A stretch of 64,000 bases of DNA from positions 124,001 through 188,000 of the forward strand of contig NZ_LZRP01000005.1 in the NCBI RefSeq assembly GCF_001678665.1, written 5' to 3'. Under the pieces are notes generated by a model. The model made no database searches, was not told the origin of the DNA, and saw only the letters and a list, made by a program, of their open reading frames with translations. Numbering within the stretch: position 1 is the first letter of the stretch; every line of letters begins with the position of its first letter. Made by a program: the position numbers and the translations under genes. Origin of the DNA: Erythrobacter sp. QSSC1-22B (GTDB lineage Bacteria > Pseudomonadota > Alphaproteobacteria > Sphingomonadales > Sphingomonadaceae). Below are positions 39,555 through 46,887 of this stretch, one piece after another.

Positions 39555-40280
39555 TCAGTCGCGGTCCGCGGCAGCGATGCTCAGGCGAAGCTTCTCCAGC
39601 GCAGCGGATTTGAGTTGATGGACGCGGGGAACGCTCACTTCCAGAACCGCCGCGATTTCGGTCAGATTGAGTTCCTCCACAAAGTGAAGCTTTATCACGA
39701 GCTGCAAGCGTTCGGGCAGCGCGGCGATCGCCTGCGCCAGGCCAGCGCGGTCCTCTAGTTGCAGCAAGCTCGTTTCGGCATCGGGGTCCTCGCACCGAAA
39801 GGCCGGATCGCTATCCGAATAGCAATCCTCGATCGAGCTCATCGAAGTATGGATCTGGCGGCGGGTGTCGTGGAGTTCTTCGAGCGAAATATGCATCGCG
39901 CGCGCCAGTTCGTCTGCCGAGGGTTCCCGCCCGAGCTCGCTACGCAACGCATCGGTCGCCTGCTCGAGCTTGCGCCGCATCTGCAGGGCGCCGCGCGTAT
40001 GATGCGATTGCGACCGCAACAGGTCTATCATCGCGCCGCGCACCCGCATCTTGGCATAGGCGGCAAAGCCATCGTCGCTGGGGCGGTCGTGACGCTGCGC
40101 GCATTCGGTCAGCGCGATCAGTCCGGACTGCATCAGATCGTCAAGATCGATCGAACCGCTGCAGCTGCTCGCGTAATACCACGCGAGTTTGCGCACCATC
40201 GGCAGGAATTGCGCGACCCGATCGTCGATCCCGCTGGCGTAGGCGCGGCGCGCGTTGAAGTTCGAATGGTCGTGTTTCAT
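39555..40280 (-). CDS. fliA: Flagellar sigma factor FliA (sigma-28)
   Basis: A 241-residue sigma-28 type factor. Region 2 shows YYASSCSGSIDLDDLMQSG, then FAAYAKMRVRGAMIDLLRSQ; region 3 shows GREPSADELA; region 4 ends with LNLTEIAAVLEVSVPRVHQL. It has the short form without region 1. It lies last in the transglycosylase-flhA-fliA operon (ATG overlaps the flhA stop). Its anti-sigma factor FlgM is encoded at 43.6 kb. Confidence 0.94.
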   Translation of the reverse strand: MKHDHSNFNARRAYASGIDDRVAQFLPMVRKLAWYYASSCSGSIDLDDLMQSGLIALTECAQRHDRPSDDGFAAYAKMRVRGAMIDLLRSQSHHTRGALQMRRKLEQATDALRSELGREPSADELARAMHISLEELHDTRRQIHTSMSSIEDCYSDSDPAFRCEDPDAETSLLQLEDRAGLAQAIAALPERLQLVIKLHFVEELNLTEIAAVLEVSVPRVHQLKSAALEKLRLSIAAADRD

Positions 40281-42379
40281 GCCGCGAGAGCCTCCGTGTC
40301 ATGGCCAAGTGCCGCGGGTTCTTCATGGGTTTCGCCGCCGACAACCGCGATCACCTCGATCGGTTGCGTAGGCGGGAGTTCGGTAATGGAGAGCACTGTG
40401 CAGCCCGGTGCGCGCATCTTGAGCAGCGCGGCGAGCGCCCGGCGGGCGCGCGGCTGGACGATCAGCGCGGGCTGAGTGGAGCCCGGTTCGCGGCCCGCCA
40501 CGATCGCGGCGATGCGTTCCCCGATCGAGCGACCGAGGTCGGGCTCGATGAGGAGCTCGCCGGAAGCGGGGTCCTGCATTCCGCTCACGACCATCTCCTC
40601 GAGCTGGGCGGCAAGGGTGATCACCGGCAGCTTGGTATCGGGTGAGCAGGTGTCGCCGAGCAGCATTGCGCCCAGATCGGCGCGGATGATGTCGATTAGG
40701 CGATCGTGCTCGCCGGTCTGCTGGGCAGCGAGCGACAGGCTGGAGAAGATCGGCAGGGCATGGCGCAGCGAGATGCCGTCGGCCAGCAGCGCCTTGAGAA
40801 CGCGGGTGACTGCGGCGAGCGAGAGCGGCTGCGGCGTGATCGTCTCGATGAGTTGGCCATGGCGCCCGCGCAGGTGATCGACGAGATCGCGCACCTGGTC
40901 GGGGCCGAGCAGATCCTGCGCGCGGGTCGCGATCAACTGGTGGAGCTGGGTGGCGATGACGCTCTCGGGATCGACGACCAGATAGCCTTCGGCCACCGCG
41001 AGATCGCGCGAGCCGGGATCGATCCACAGCGCCGGGCAGCCGAAGCTTGGGTCGACCGTGGCCTCGCCCGGCACCGCGTGAGAATGCATCACTTCCCCGG
41101 TGTCGATCGCCAACAGCGAGCCGGGCTTGAGCCTGCCGCTGCCGATGGGTGTGCCGCCCAGCGTGATGCGATAGCCCTCGGGGTCGATCTCGAAGGTGTC
41201 TTCGATACGGAATTGGGGAATCACGAAGCCAAAGGCCTGGCACATCTGGCGACGCAGGCCGGTCAGGCGCGCAATCAACGTCGCGCCGTGGCGCTCGTCG
41301 GTGAGGTGGATCAGCCCGTAGCCCAGCTGGATGGTAACCATGGTCTGGTCGGTGACATCGTCGATCGAGATCCTCGAAGGATCTGGCGCGACAACCGGTT
41401 CGATGAAGTTCTCGACCGCGTCGCGCCGGCTCTTGAGGGCGCGCCAGAGCAGGAAGGTGCCGCCGGCAAGCGGCAGGAAGATCGCCTGCGGCATCGCGGG
41501 GATGCATCCGATCGCGAACAGGATGCACGCGACCGGCAGCCAGATCTTGGGATCGGCCAGCTGGCCGCCGATCTGCCCGGTGAGGTCGCGCGTGTCCGAA
41601 ACACGGGTGACGATGACGGCGGCGGCGATCGAGAGGAGCAGCGAAGGAACAGAGGCCACCAGCGCGTCGCCGATCGCCAGCGTGATGTAGAATTGTCCAG
41701 CCTCGCCCATCGACAAGCCGTGGGTGGTCATTCCGAGCACCAGCCCGGCGATGATGTTGATGAACAGGATCAGCAGCGCCGCGACCGCATCGCCTTTCAC
41801 GAACTTGCTGGCACCATCCATCGAGCCGTAGAAATCGGCCTCGGTGGCGATTTCGCGGCGACGCGCCTTGGCTTCGTCCGCAGTCAGCAGGCCCGCGGCA
41901 AGATCGGCGTCGATCGCCATCTGCTTGCCGGGCAACGCGTCGAGGGTGAAGCGCGCCGAGACTTCGGACACGCGGCCAGCGCCCTTGGTGACCACCATCA
42001 GATTGATGATCATCAGAATCAGGAAGACGAAAATACCGACGGTGAAATTGCCGCCGATCAGGAAGGCGCCAAAGGCCTCGATCACCATGCCCGCAGCGGC
42101 CTCGCCTTCGTGCCCGTTGAGCAGCACGATGCGTGTCGAGGCGACATTGAGCGCAAGGCGCAGCAGCGTGGCAAACAGCAGGACCGAAGGGAAGGACGAG
42201 AAATCGAGCGGCTTCTGTGCATTCATCGCGGCCATCAGTACCGAAACCGACAGCGCGATATTGAGGACAAAGAACAGGTCGAGCAGGATCACCGGGATGG
42301 GCATGACCATCAGGAGGATGATCGTGAGGATCCCGACTGGCAGAGCAAGGGCGGGACTGAATATCTGACGCACGTTCAC
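40277..42379 (-). CDS. flhA: Flagellar export gate protein FlhA
   Basis: A 700-residue export gate protein with eight N-terminal transmembrane helices, the FHIPEP-like loop region (GKQMAIDADLAAGLLTADEAK core), and a large cytoplasmic domain that docks FliH-FliI-FliJ and chaperones. It begins with GTG overlapping the stop of the upstream transglycosylase gene and overlaps fliA downstream. Length is standard. Confidence 0.97.
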   Translation of the reverse strand: MNVRQIFSPALALPVGILTIILLMVMPIPVILLDLFFVLNIALSVSVLMAAMNAQKPLDFSSFPSVLLFATLLRLALNVASTRIVLLNGHEGEAAAGMVIEAFGAFLIGGNFTVGIFVFLILMIINLMVVTKGAGRVSEVSARFTLDALPGKQMAIDADLAAGLLTADEAKARRREIATEADFYGSMDGASKFVKGDAVAALLILFINIIAGLVLGMTTHGLSMGEAGQFYITLAIGDALVASVPSLLLSIAAAVIVTRVSDTRDLTGQIGGQLADPKIWLPVACILFAIGCIPAMPQAIFLPLAGGTFLLWRALKSRRDAVENFIEPVVAPDPSRISIDDVTDQTMVTIQLGYGLIHLTDERHGATLIARLTGLRRQMCQAFGFVIPQFRIEDTFEIDPEGYRITLGGTPIGSGRLKPGSLLAIDTGEVMHSHAVPGEATVDPSFGCPALWIDPGSRDLAVAEGYLVVDPESVIATQLHQLIATRAQDLLGPDQVRDLVDHLRGRHGQLIETITPQPLSLAAVTRVLKALLADGISLRHALPIFSSLSLAAQQTGEHDRLIDIIRADLGAMLLGDTCSPDTKLPVITLAAQLEEMVVSGMQDPASGELLIEPDLGRSIGERIAAIVAGREPGSTQPALIVQPRARRALAALLKMRAPGCTVLSITELPPTQPIEVIAVVGGETHEEPAALGHDTEALAA

Positions 42380-43230
42380 AGGCCGAATGCTCTCAATTTG
42401 CCATAGGCGGTCGCGATGGTCTCACTGGCGCGGCCCCCCATCGGGGCACCGGCGTTGCCAAAGGTGGATTTGAGCGTTTCCGACATCGAGGGTCGCGACG
42501 CGGCGGCTGGCAGGGCCGGGGAAGACCCGGCCGAACCCGAAAAGCCGTGCTGGCCGAAATTGCCCTGCGCGGCGAAGGCAGCGAAGCGTTCGGGCGCGCC
42601 GGTCACGCCGCTGGGCATCGGACTGTCGCCATAGGCGGAGGCCACCTTGTCGCGCATCACCGCCATGACTTCGCCGACCGACCGCGCGCGGCCGCCATCG
42701 TAGAAGATCGGGCGGTTGGCGCGCGCGGGCTGCGGCATCAGGGCTACCGCGGACTGGTCGGGGTTGGCACCCAGCGCGCCGAGGAACTTCTGCGCTCCGC
42801 CCAGACCGAGGAAATGCGCGAGATAGAGTTCGGAGGGTTCGGGTTCGCGACCAAGCGTGACCCGCAAGCCATCCGCATTCTCGCGGGCGAGCTCGGCAGC
42901 CATCAGTGAAGACGCGTCGGCATCGTAGCGCAGCGACATGACCTGTGCACGGGTGGCGGGATCGGCGATCCGGCCGCCCGGGCCGATCGCCTGGTCGGCC
43001 CATTCCATACCGTGCTTCGAGCCATGGCGGTCGACCATCCGTGTCCATGTGGAATCGATGAACTGGAAGAGGCCGGTTGCGCTGGAGGTGCCTGCCTTGG
43101 CTTGCGGGTCGAGGCCGGATTCCAGCTTCGCCTGCGCCAGCAGATAATTGAAGTCGACCCCCGTGCGCACCGAAGCGCGCGCGATGGCAGCCTGCACTTC
43201 TGTGTGTTGAACGGAATTGACGGTTGGCAC
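42376..43230 (-). CDS. Lytic transglycosylase (SLT domain) of the flagellar locus
   Basis: A 284-residue protein with an N-terminal SLT domain. The catalytic glutamate lies in AKLESGLDP (about residue 38), followed by SATGLFQF, and the tail is low-complexity. No signal peptide is seen, so it may be exported by the flagellar system. FlgJ in this locus lacks its murein hydrolase domain, and this enzyme probably opens the wall for the rod in its place. The GTG at 43230 has GGAGG five bases upstream. A sigma-54 promoter lies about 40 bases before it, and flhA overlaps its stop. Confidence 0.88.
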   Translation of the reverse strand: MPTVNSVQHTEVQAAIARASVRTGVDFNYLLAQAKLESGLDPQAKAGTSSATGLFQFIDSTWTRMVDRHGSKHGMEWADQAIGPGGRIADPATRAQVMSLRYDADASSLMAAELARENADGLRVTLGREPEPSELYLAHFLGLGGAQKFLGALGANPDQSAVALMPQPARANRPIFYDGGRARSVGEVMAVMRDKVASAYGDSPMPSGVTGAPERFAAFAAQGNFGQHGFSGSAGSSPALPAAASRPSMSETLKSTFGNAGAPMGGRASETIATAYGKLRAFGL

Positions 43231-43262
43231 GAAACCTCCGGGGATTGCCTTCCCGGATGTTC

Positions 43263-43278
43263 AGCAAGGTCCGTGCCA
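43263..43278 (-). promoter_or_regulatory. Sigma-54 promoter of the transglycosylase-flhA-fliA operon
   Basis: On the minus strand the site reads TGGCAC-GGACC-TTGCT, a full match to the sigma-54 -24/-12 form. It lies 33 bases before the GTG of the transglycosylase gene and just after the flgN stop. It makes fliA part of the sigma-54 class of flagellar genes. Confidence 0.88.
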
Positions 43279-43310
43279 AACCCCTTGGTCTGGCCGAACC
43301 CGTTCAGGCG

Positions 43311-43646
43311 TCAGGCAAGTGCCACGCCTCCGCTGCGGCGCGGCAGCGCGGTGTAGGAATCGCTGGTGTTGGTCAGCGTACCAAGGCGATTCTGGACGTT
43401 GGAGGCGATGAGGTTGCGCAGGCGGCGGTTGATCTCGTTGAGCCGCCGGACCGCGTCGAGCGCGCCAAGGCATTCCTCGTCGAGCTGCTCGCGCTCGACC
43501 GCTTCGAGCTTGGCGCACAGATCGAGTTTGCCCGAGGTGGATCGGACGATCCCGTCGAGGTCGAGAGCGGCAAGCGCCTGCCGTTCGCCTTCGAGAAGGG
43601 CAACCATTTGCCGCAAGGTGGCGAGCGGGCTGGAGGTCAGGGTCAT
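43311..43646 (-). CDS. flgN: Flagellar export chaperone FlgN
   Basis: A 111-residue helical protein fitting FlgN, the chaperone for FlgK and FlgL. It has a long charged coiled-coil (LLEGERQALAALDLDGI and RRLNEINRRLRNLIASNVQNR cores). The ATG at 43646 overlaps the flgM stop. The call rests on size, helical pattern and location beside flgM. Confidence 0.82.
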   Translation of the reverse strand: MTLTSSPLATLRQMVALLEGERQALAALDLDGIVRSTSGKLDLCAKLEAVEREQLDEECLGALDAVRRLNEINRRLRNLIASNVQNRLGTLTNTSDSYTALPRRSGGVALA

Positions 43647-43927
43647 TTGCTGATCGTCCCGTAGAGGCCGGCGGCGATGATCGCATCGGCGATTTCGGTG
43701 GGGATGAGGGGATAGCGGTCGTCCGCGAGAGCCTTGCGGATCTCGGCGACGCGATCGTGATCGACAGGGTGCTCGCCTGCGGTGACCCGCGCGGTGGCAA
43801 CCGGAGCTTCGGATTCGCGCGTCTCGGAGGCGGCTTTTTGCGAAGCGGAGATCCGCTGCGCAGGCGCAACGGATGCGCTCGCGCGCTGCACCGCTCCTGC
43901 AATTTCCGGCAATCCGACAATACGCAT
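43643..43927 (-). CDS. flgM: Anti-sigma-28 factor FlgM
   Basis: A 94-residue protein with an unstructured Ala/Ser-rich first half and a conserved C-terminal half (DHDRVAEIRKALADDRYPL, IADAII) typical of the FliA-binding part of FlgM. It holds FliA inactive until exported through the finished hook. Overlaps flgN by four bases. Confidence 0.87.
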   Translation of the reverse strand: MRIVGLPEIAGAVQRASASVAPAQRISASQKAASETRESEAPVATARVTAGEHPVDHDRVAEIRKALADDRYPLIPTEIADAIIAAGLYGTISK

Positions 43928-43988
43928 CGTTTCGCTCCACTATCTGGTCGATATGTAGAACGGCGGATGCTGCGCGGATTTAACGGCC

Positions 43989-44006
43989 CGGCAACAAATT
44001 TTGCCG
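43989..44006. promoter_or_regulatory. 18-bp inverted repeat between flgA and flgM
   Basis: CGGCAA-N6-TTGCCG, perfect arms, begins two bases after the flgA stop. It resembles the CGGCA...TGCCG palindromes at 30596 and 45740 but with two more spacer bases. It may be an activator site for flgM or a transcript-end hairpin for flgA; no T-run follows. Confidence 0.45.
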
Positions 44007-44007
44007 C

Positions 44008-44520
44008 TTAGGGCAATTGGATGCCGACCTGGCCCGGTCGGATCACCATCGCGCGCAGGGTTTCGCTGCGCTTGCCATCGGCGCGCACCTGGATCCATTC
44101 GCCTTGCGCGCCGTCTTCCGCCGCTTCGCCCTGGCGGGTCAGGGTGAACCCCTTGCCACGCACGAGAATGCTGACGTTCTCTCCGCGGCGGACCAGTGTT
44201 TCGGCAGGAGCGGATGCCCCGCGTGCGCTGCCCACAGGACCGCCATCGACCGCGACATAGATCTTCCAGCCCGCAGTCGGGCAGGCGACCTGGACCGAGC
44301 GCTGGTCGCGCCCGAACCAGGTCAGATCGAGCGGAGTGCGGCAGGGCGAAAGCCTGAGACGGCGATCGACCGGCAGTCTGGCGCCGCCCGGCTGGCCGAT
44401 CTGCGAACCGGTGAAATCGACCACCGCGCGGTCGATCATGTCGAGATCGGTGGGGGCTGCGACAGCCGCCGTGGCGAACAGGGCGGAGCCGATCAATCCG
44501 AGAGCAACAAACTGGCGCAT
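44008..44520 (-). CDS. flgA: Flagellar P-ring assembly chaperone FlgA
   Basis: A 170-residue periplasmic protein with signal peptide (ALFATAAVAA) and a SAF-type C-terminal domain (ENVSILVRGKGFTLTRQGEA, IRPGQVGIQL). It assists FlgI ring assembly. It lies 24 bases after the ExbD-like gene and appears to be the third gene of that leftward unit. Confidence 0.9.
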   Translation of the reverse strand: MRQFVALGLIGSALFATAAVAAPTDLDMIDRAVVDFTGSQIGQPGGARLPVDRRLRLSPCRTPLDLTWFGRDQRSVQVACPTAGWKIYVAVDGGPVGSARGASAPAETLVRRGENVSILVRGKGFTLTRQGEAAEDGAQGEWIQVRADGKRSETLRAMVIRPGQVGIQLP

Positions 44521-44544
44521 GGCGTTTCCTTGGTCGTGAGAGGT

Positions 44545-45009
44545 TTACTGTCTCTCAGCAAGGAGTGTGCCAGCAAGGAGTGCGCCATCGTCCGGATCGC
44601 CCTCGTAGCCGATGAGCACCATGCTCTCGGCTCGGGTGCCTGGTTCGAGGATGCCTGGTTCGAGGACAAGGCGGGCCGTCAAACCTCGGTTCTCGATTTC
44701 TTCGAGCAGGTCGGAGCCGGCGTGGAACGCGTCTTCGCGTCCGCCGGCGGGGTAGCGCAGGAGCACGGTTGCGCCCTGTCGCTCGTCGGTCAGCGTCATC
44801 TCGAGCCATTCTCCGAGATCCGTTCCGGGCCCGGGGCGATAGATCGCCAGTCCGGCGCCGCTGCCATCCGTCGTTACCGTCGCAGCGCGCTCGGAGGGCG
44901 GCGGATCTGCAGGAGGGGTGCCGCGGGTGGCCTGTGCGGTGATGAGGAACAGGATCAGCGCGAGATCCGCGGTGACGGTCTGCCAGCCCGAGCCGAGACG
45001 CACGATCAT
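44545..45009 (-). CDS. Small single-pass protein, ExbD/TolR-like partner of a MotA/ExbB-family channel
   Basis: A 154-residue protein with one short N-terminal hydrophobic segment (TADLALILFLITAQA) that carries an Asp at 15, placed like the proton-binding Asp of ExbD/TolR/MotB. The rest is a polar periplasmic domain without an OmpA-like peptidoglycan motif. Its ATG overlaps the stop of the MotA/ExbB-family gene. Pairing and topology suggest the second subunit of a proton channel; sequence similarity alone is weak. Real MotAB are at 53.6 kb. Confidence 0.65.
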   Translation of the reverse strand: MIVRLGSGWQTVTADLALILFLITAQATRGTPPADPPPSERAATVTTDGSGAGLAIYRPGPGTDLGEWLEMTLTDERQGATVLLRYPAGGREDAFHAGSDLLEEIENRGLTARLVLEPGILEPGTRAESMVLIGYEGDPDDGALLAGTLLAERQ

Positions 45010-45662
45010 GCGGCCACCTGCGCAGGGCTGTCGACCGGCGAAGTGCTGCCGGTCTTGCGCACGCCTTCGGCGAGCCATTCGAGCACTTCGTCGCGGTCAC
45101 GCTCTTCCTGCCGCGAGCGCCGGGAGATGGCGGCGGCAATGGGGGCGAACAGGAAATTGGCGGCCACCAGCCCGTAGAGCGTGGTCACCACCGCCATGGC
45201 GATCGCGTCGACCAGGCCATCACCCCCAGGCGTGGCGCCCGGAGCCTGACCCAGCGCGAACAGGGTGCCCGCGAGGCCCAGCACCGGGGCGAGCTCGGCC
45301 GCGCTTTCGAAGGTCCGCGCGGCGCGTTGCGCAGTATCGAGCCGCCGTTGCTTGTAGCTTTGATGCGCGCCGTGGATGGATTGGATCGAGCGCTGGCCGA
45401 TCATGATATCGGTGATGCGGTCGAATTCGACATCGCCGAAATGATGCGGTTCGGCACGGACGAAGCCGTCGTCGGCGATCTCGCGGATTTGTTTGGACAG
45501 CTCGGCCTTTGCCTTGGCTGCATCGAAGGCGGGGCCGAACATGCCGCGAACCGCTGCGAGCGCAACGCGCATATCGGCAAAGCCGCAGCGCAGCAGCGTT
45601 GCCGCCACGGTTCCCATGAAGACGATGGCGATCGCGACGGGATCGATCCAGTTTTGCAGCAT
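45006..45662 (-). CDS. MotA/TolQ/ExbB-family proton channel protein in the flagellar locus
   Basis: A 218-residue membrane protein. A first helix (VAIAIVFMGTVAATLL) is followed by a cytoplasmic helical region and then two helices: AAELAPVLGLAGTLFALGQA and AIAMAVVTTLYGLVAANFLFAPIAAAI (both in short form). The Pro and Thr/Gly-rich pattern of the last two helices is that of MotA/ExbB/TolQ. The ATG at 45662 with AGGAG upstream (11-base spacing) is preferred over 45683. It is divergent from flgB and lies directly before the ExbD-like gene and flgA. A second stator-like channel next to a complete motAB is unusual. Confidence 0.8.
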   Translation of the reverse strand: MLQNWIDPVAIAIVFMGTVAATLLRCGFADMRVALAAVRGMFGPAFDAAKAKAELSKQIREIADDGFVRAEPHHFGDVEFDRITDIMIGQRSIQSIHGAHQSYKQRRLDTAQRAARTFESAAELAPVLGLAGTLFALGQAPGATPGGDGLVDAIAMAVVTTLYGLVAANFLFAPIAAAISRRSRQEERDRDEVLEWLAEGVRKTGSTSPVDSPAQVAA

Positions 45663-45739
45663 TGGTACGGCTACTCCTCGCATTGCAGAACGACCGGTCG
45701 GAGGCGGGCTTTACCCCGGGGAAGAACTTTGCCGCCCTC

Positions 45740-45775
45740 CGGCAGAAGCTTGCCGCAGTTTGCCGCAATCTGCGG
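45740..45775. promoter_or_regulatory. Palindromic repeats upstream of flgB, candidate activator sites
   Basis: CGGCA-GAAGCT-TGCCG lies at 45740-45755 and overlaps a second inverted repeat CCGCA-N13-TGCGG at 45753-45775; TTGCCGC occurs three times in this stretch. The sites lie 40-60 bases upstream of the sigma-54 promoter, a normal enhancer distance, between divergent units. Likely bound by the activator encoded at 23.8 kb (inference). Confidence 0.55.
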
Positions 45776-45797
45776 TTTCATCCGGGTCCGCACAGTT

Positions 45798-45813
45798 TGG
45801 CACGCCCCTTGCT
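45798..45813 (+). promoter_or_regulatory. Sigma-54 promoter of the flgB-motB operon
   Basis: TGGCAC-GCCCC-TTGCT is a full match to the -24/-12 form. It lies 32 bases before the flgB ATG and should drive the whole flgBCDEFGHIJKL-motAB run. Confidence 0.9.
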
Positions 45814-45845
45814 ATCACGTTTCCGTAATTTTTGCGGAGGCTCTC

Positions 45846-46193
45846 ATGAGCGAAGGTTTGTTCGGCATTCACGGTGCAGCGCTGGAGATCAGATCGCAGC
45901 GCATGGGCGTGCTCAGCTCGAATATCGCGAACGCCGCGACGCCCAATTACAAGGCGCGCGACATCGATTTCGCTGCGGCGCTCCAGGCGCGGCTGGGGGG
46001 AGTCGACAGCGAACGCGCGGCCGGTTCCGCCGCCAGCTATCGCATCCCCACCATGGCCAGTCTCGATGGCAACACCGTCGAGATGTCGACCGAGCAGGCT
46101 GCCTTCGCCGAGAACGCAGTCGCCTATTCGGCAACGCTCGGCTTTTTGCGCGGACGGGTCGAGACCCTGACCCGCGCGATCAGGGGCGATTGA
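45846..46193 (+). CDS. flgB: Flagellar proximal rod protein FlgB
   Basis: A 115-residue rod protein with the N-terminal rod motif (LSSNIANAATPNYKARDIDF). The ATG at 45846 has GGAGG upstream; the open frame extends much further but covers the promoter. First gene of the flg operon. Confidence 0.95.
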   Translation: MSEGLFGIHGAALEIRSQRMGVLSSNIANAATPNYKARDIDFAAALQARLGGVDSERAAGSAASYRIPTMASLDGNTVEMSTEQAAFAENAVAYSATLGFLRGRVETLTRAIRGD

Positions 46194-46195
46194 CC

Positions 46196-46600
46196 ATGGC
46201 GGGACCAACATCCCTTTTCGAAGTGGGTCACCGCGCCATGTCCGCGCAGCTCGTACGGATGAATACGGCAGCGTCGAACCTAGCCAATGCCGGTTCGGTC
46301 GCGGGCAGCGAGGAGGCAGCCTACCGCCCCATGCGCACCGTCTTCGCGCAGGAACTCGATCGCGCCAGCGGGCTGTCCTCGGTGCGTGTCGATGGCGTCG
46401 TGCGCGAGGATGTCGCCCCGATCCGCCGGCACGATCCGGGCCACCCGCTCGCCGACGAGAATGGCGATGTCTGGGAAGCGCCGATCGATGAGAACGCCGA
46501 GATGGTCGAGATGCTCGAAGCCTCGCGCCAGTATCGCAACATGGTCGAGGCGCTCTCGACCGCCAAGCAACTGATGCTCGAAACGATGAGGATGAAATGA
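46196..46600 (+). CDS. flgC: Flagellar proximal rod protein FlgC
   Basis: A 134-residue rod protein with MNTAASNLANAGSV near the start and a C-terminal helix with NMVEALSTAKQLMLETMRM. It starts two bases after the flgB stop and overlaps flgD by four bases. Confidence 0.95.
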   Translation: MAGPTSLFEVGHRAMSAQLVRMNTAASNLANAGSVAGSEEAAYRPMRTVFAQELDRASGLSSVRVDGVVREDVAPIRRHDPGHPLADENGDVWEAPIDENAEMVEMLEASRQYRNMVEALSTAKQLMLETMRMK

Positions 46601-46887
46601 TCACACCAGTCACCAACCAGCCGGCCGCCTCCAATGCGCCGGTCGCCGGTCGCGGCATGGACCAGCTGGGACAGGGGGATTTCCTCCGCCTGCTCACCGT
46701 CCAGATGCAGCAGCAGGATCCGATGGACCCGGTCGATAACAAAGAGATGCTCGCGCAGATGGCGCAGTTCTCCTCGCTCGCCGGCACTGCCGAGACCAAT
46801 TCCATGCTCGAACGGATCGCCGAGAAGCTCGATCAGCTGATCGTCTCGACCCAATCCGCCAACGACCTTCGCAACGGAGAAAATTGA
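46597..46887 (+). CDS. flgD: Flagellar hook-cap protein FlgD, short form
   Basis: A 96-residue FlgD. The conserved N-terminal segment is complete (DFLRLLTVQMQQQDPMDPVDNKEMLAQMAQFSSL, core residues about 28-60). The C-terminal Tudor/Ig-like half found in the usual 220-residue FlgD is absent. The stop shares a base with the flgE start, so there is no room for a longer frame, and no frameshifted remainder follows. The shortened hook may need only this part as a cap. Confidence 0.88.
   Translation: MITPVTNQPAASNAPVAGRGMDQLGQGDFLRLLTVQMQQQDPMDPVDNKEMLAQMAQFSSLAGTAETNSMLERIAEKLDQLIVSTQSANDLRNGEN

Noticed and set aside
39759..43356. Long rightward open frames opposite fliA, flhA and the transglycosylase gene
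   Set aside because: They are shadows of strongly GC-biased genes on the other strand, with Arg-, Gln- and Asp-rich products and no domains.
45327..45845. Long upstream extension of the flgB frame
   Set aside because: It covers the sigma-54 promoter and the antisense of the MotA-like gene. The ATG at 45846 with GGAGG and the normal FlgB length is the true start.
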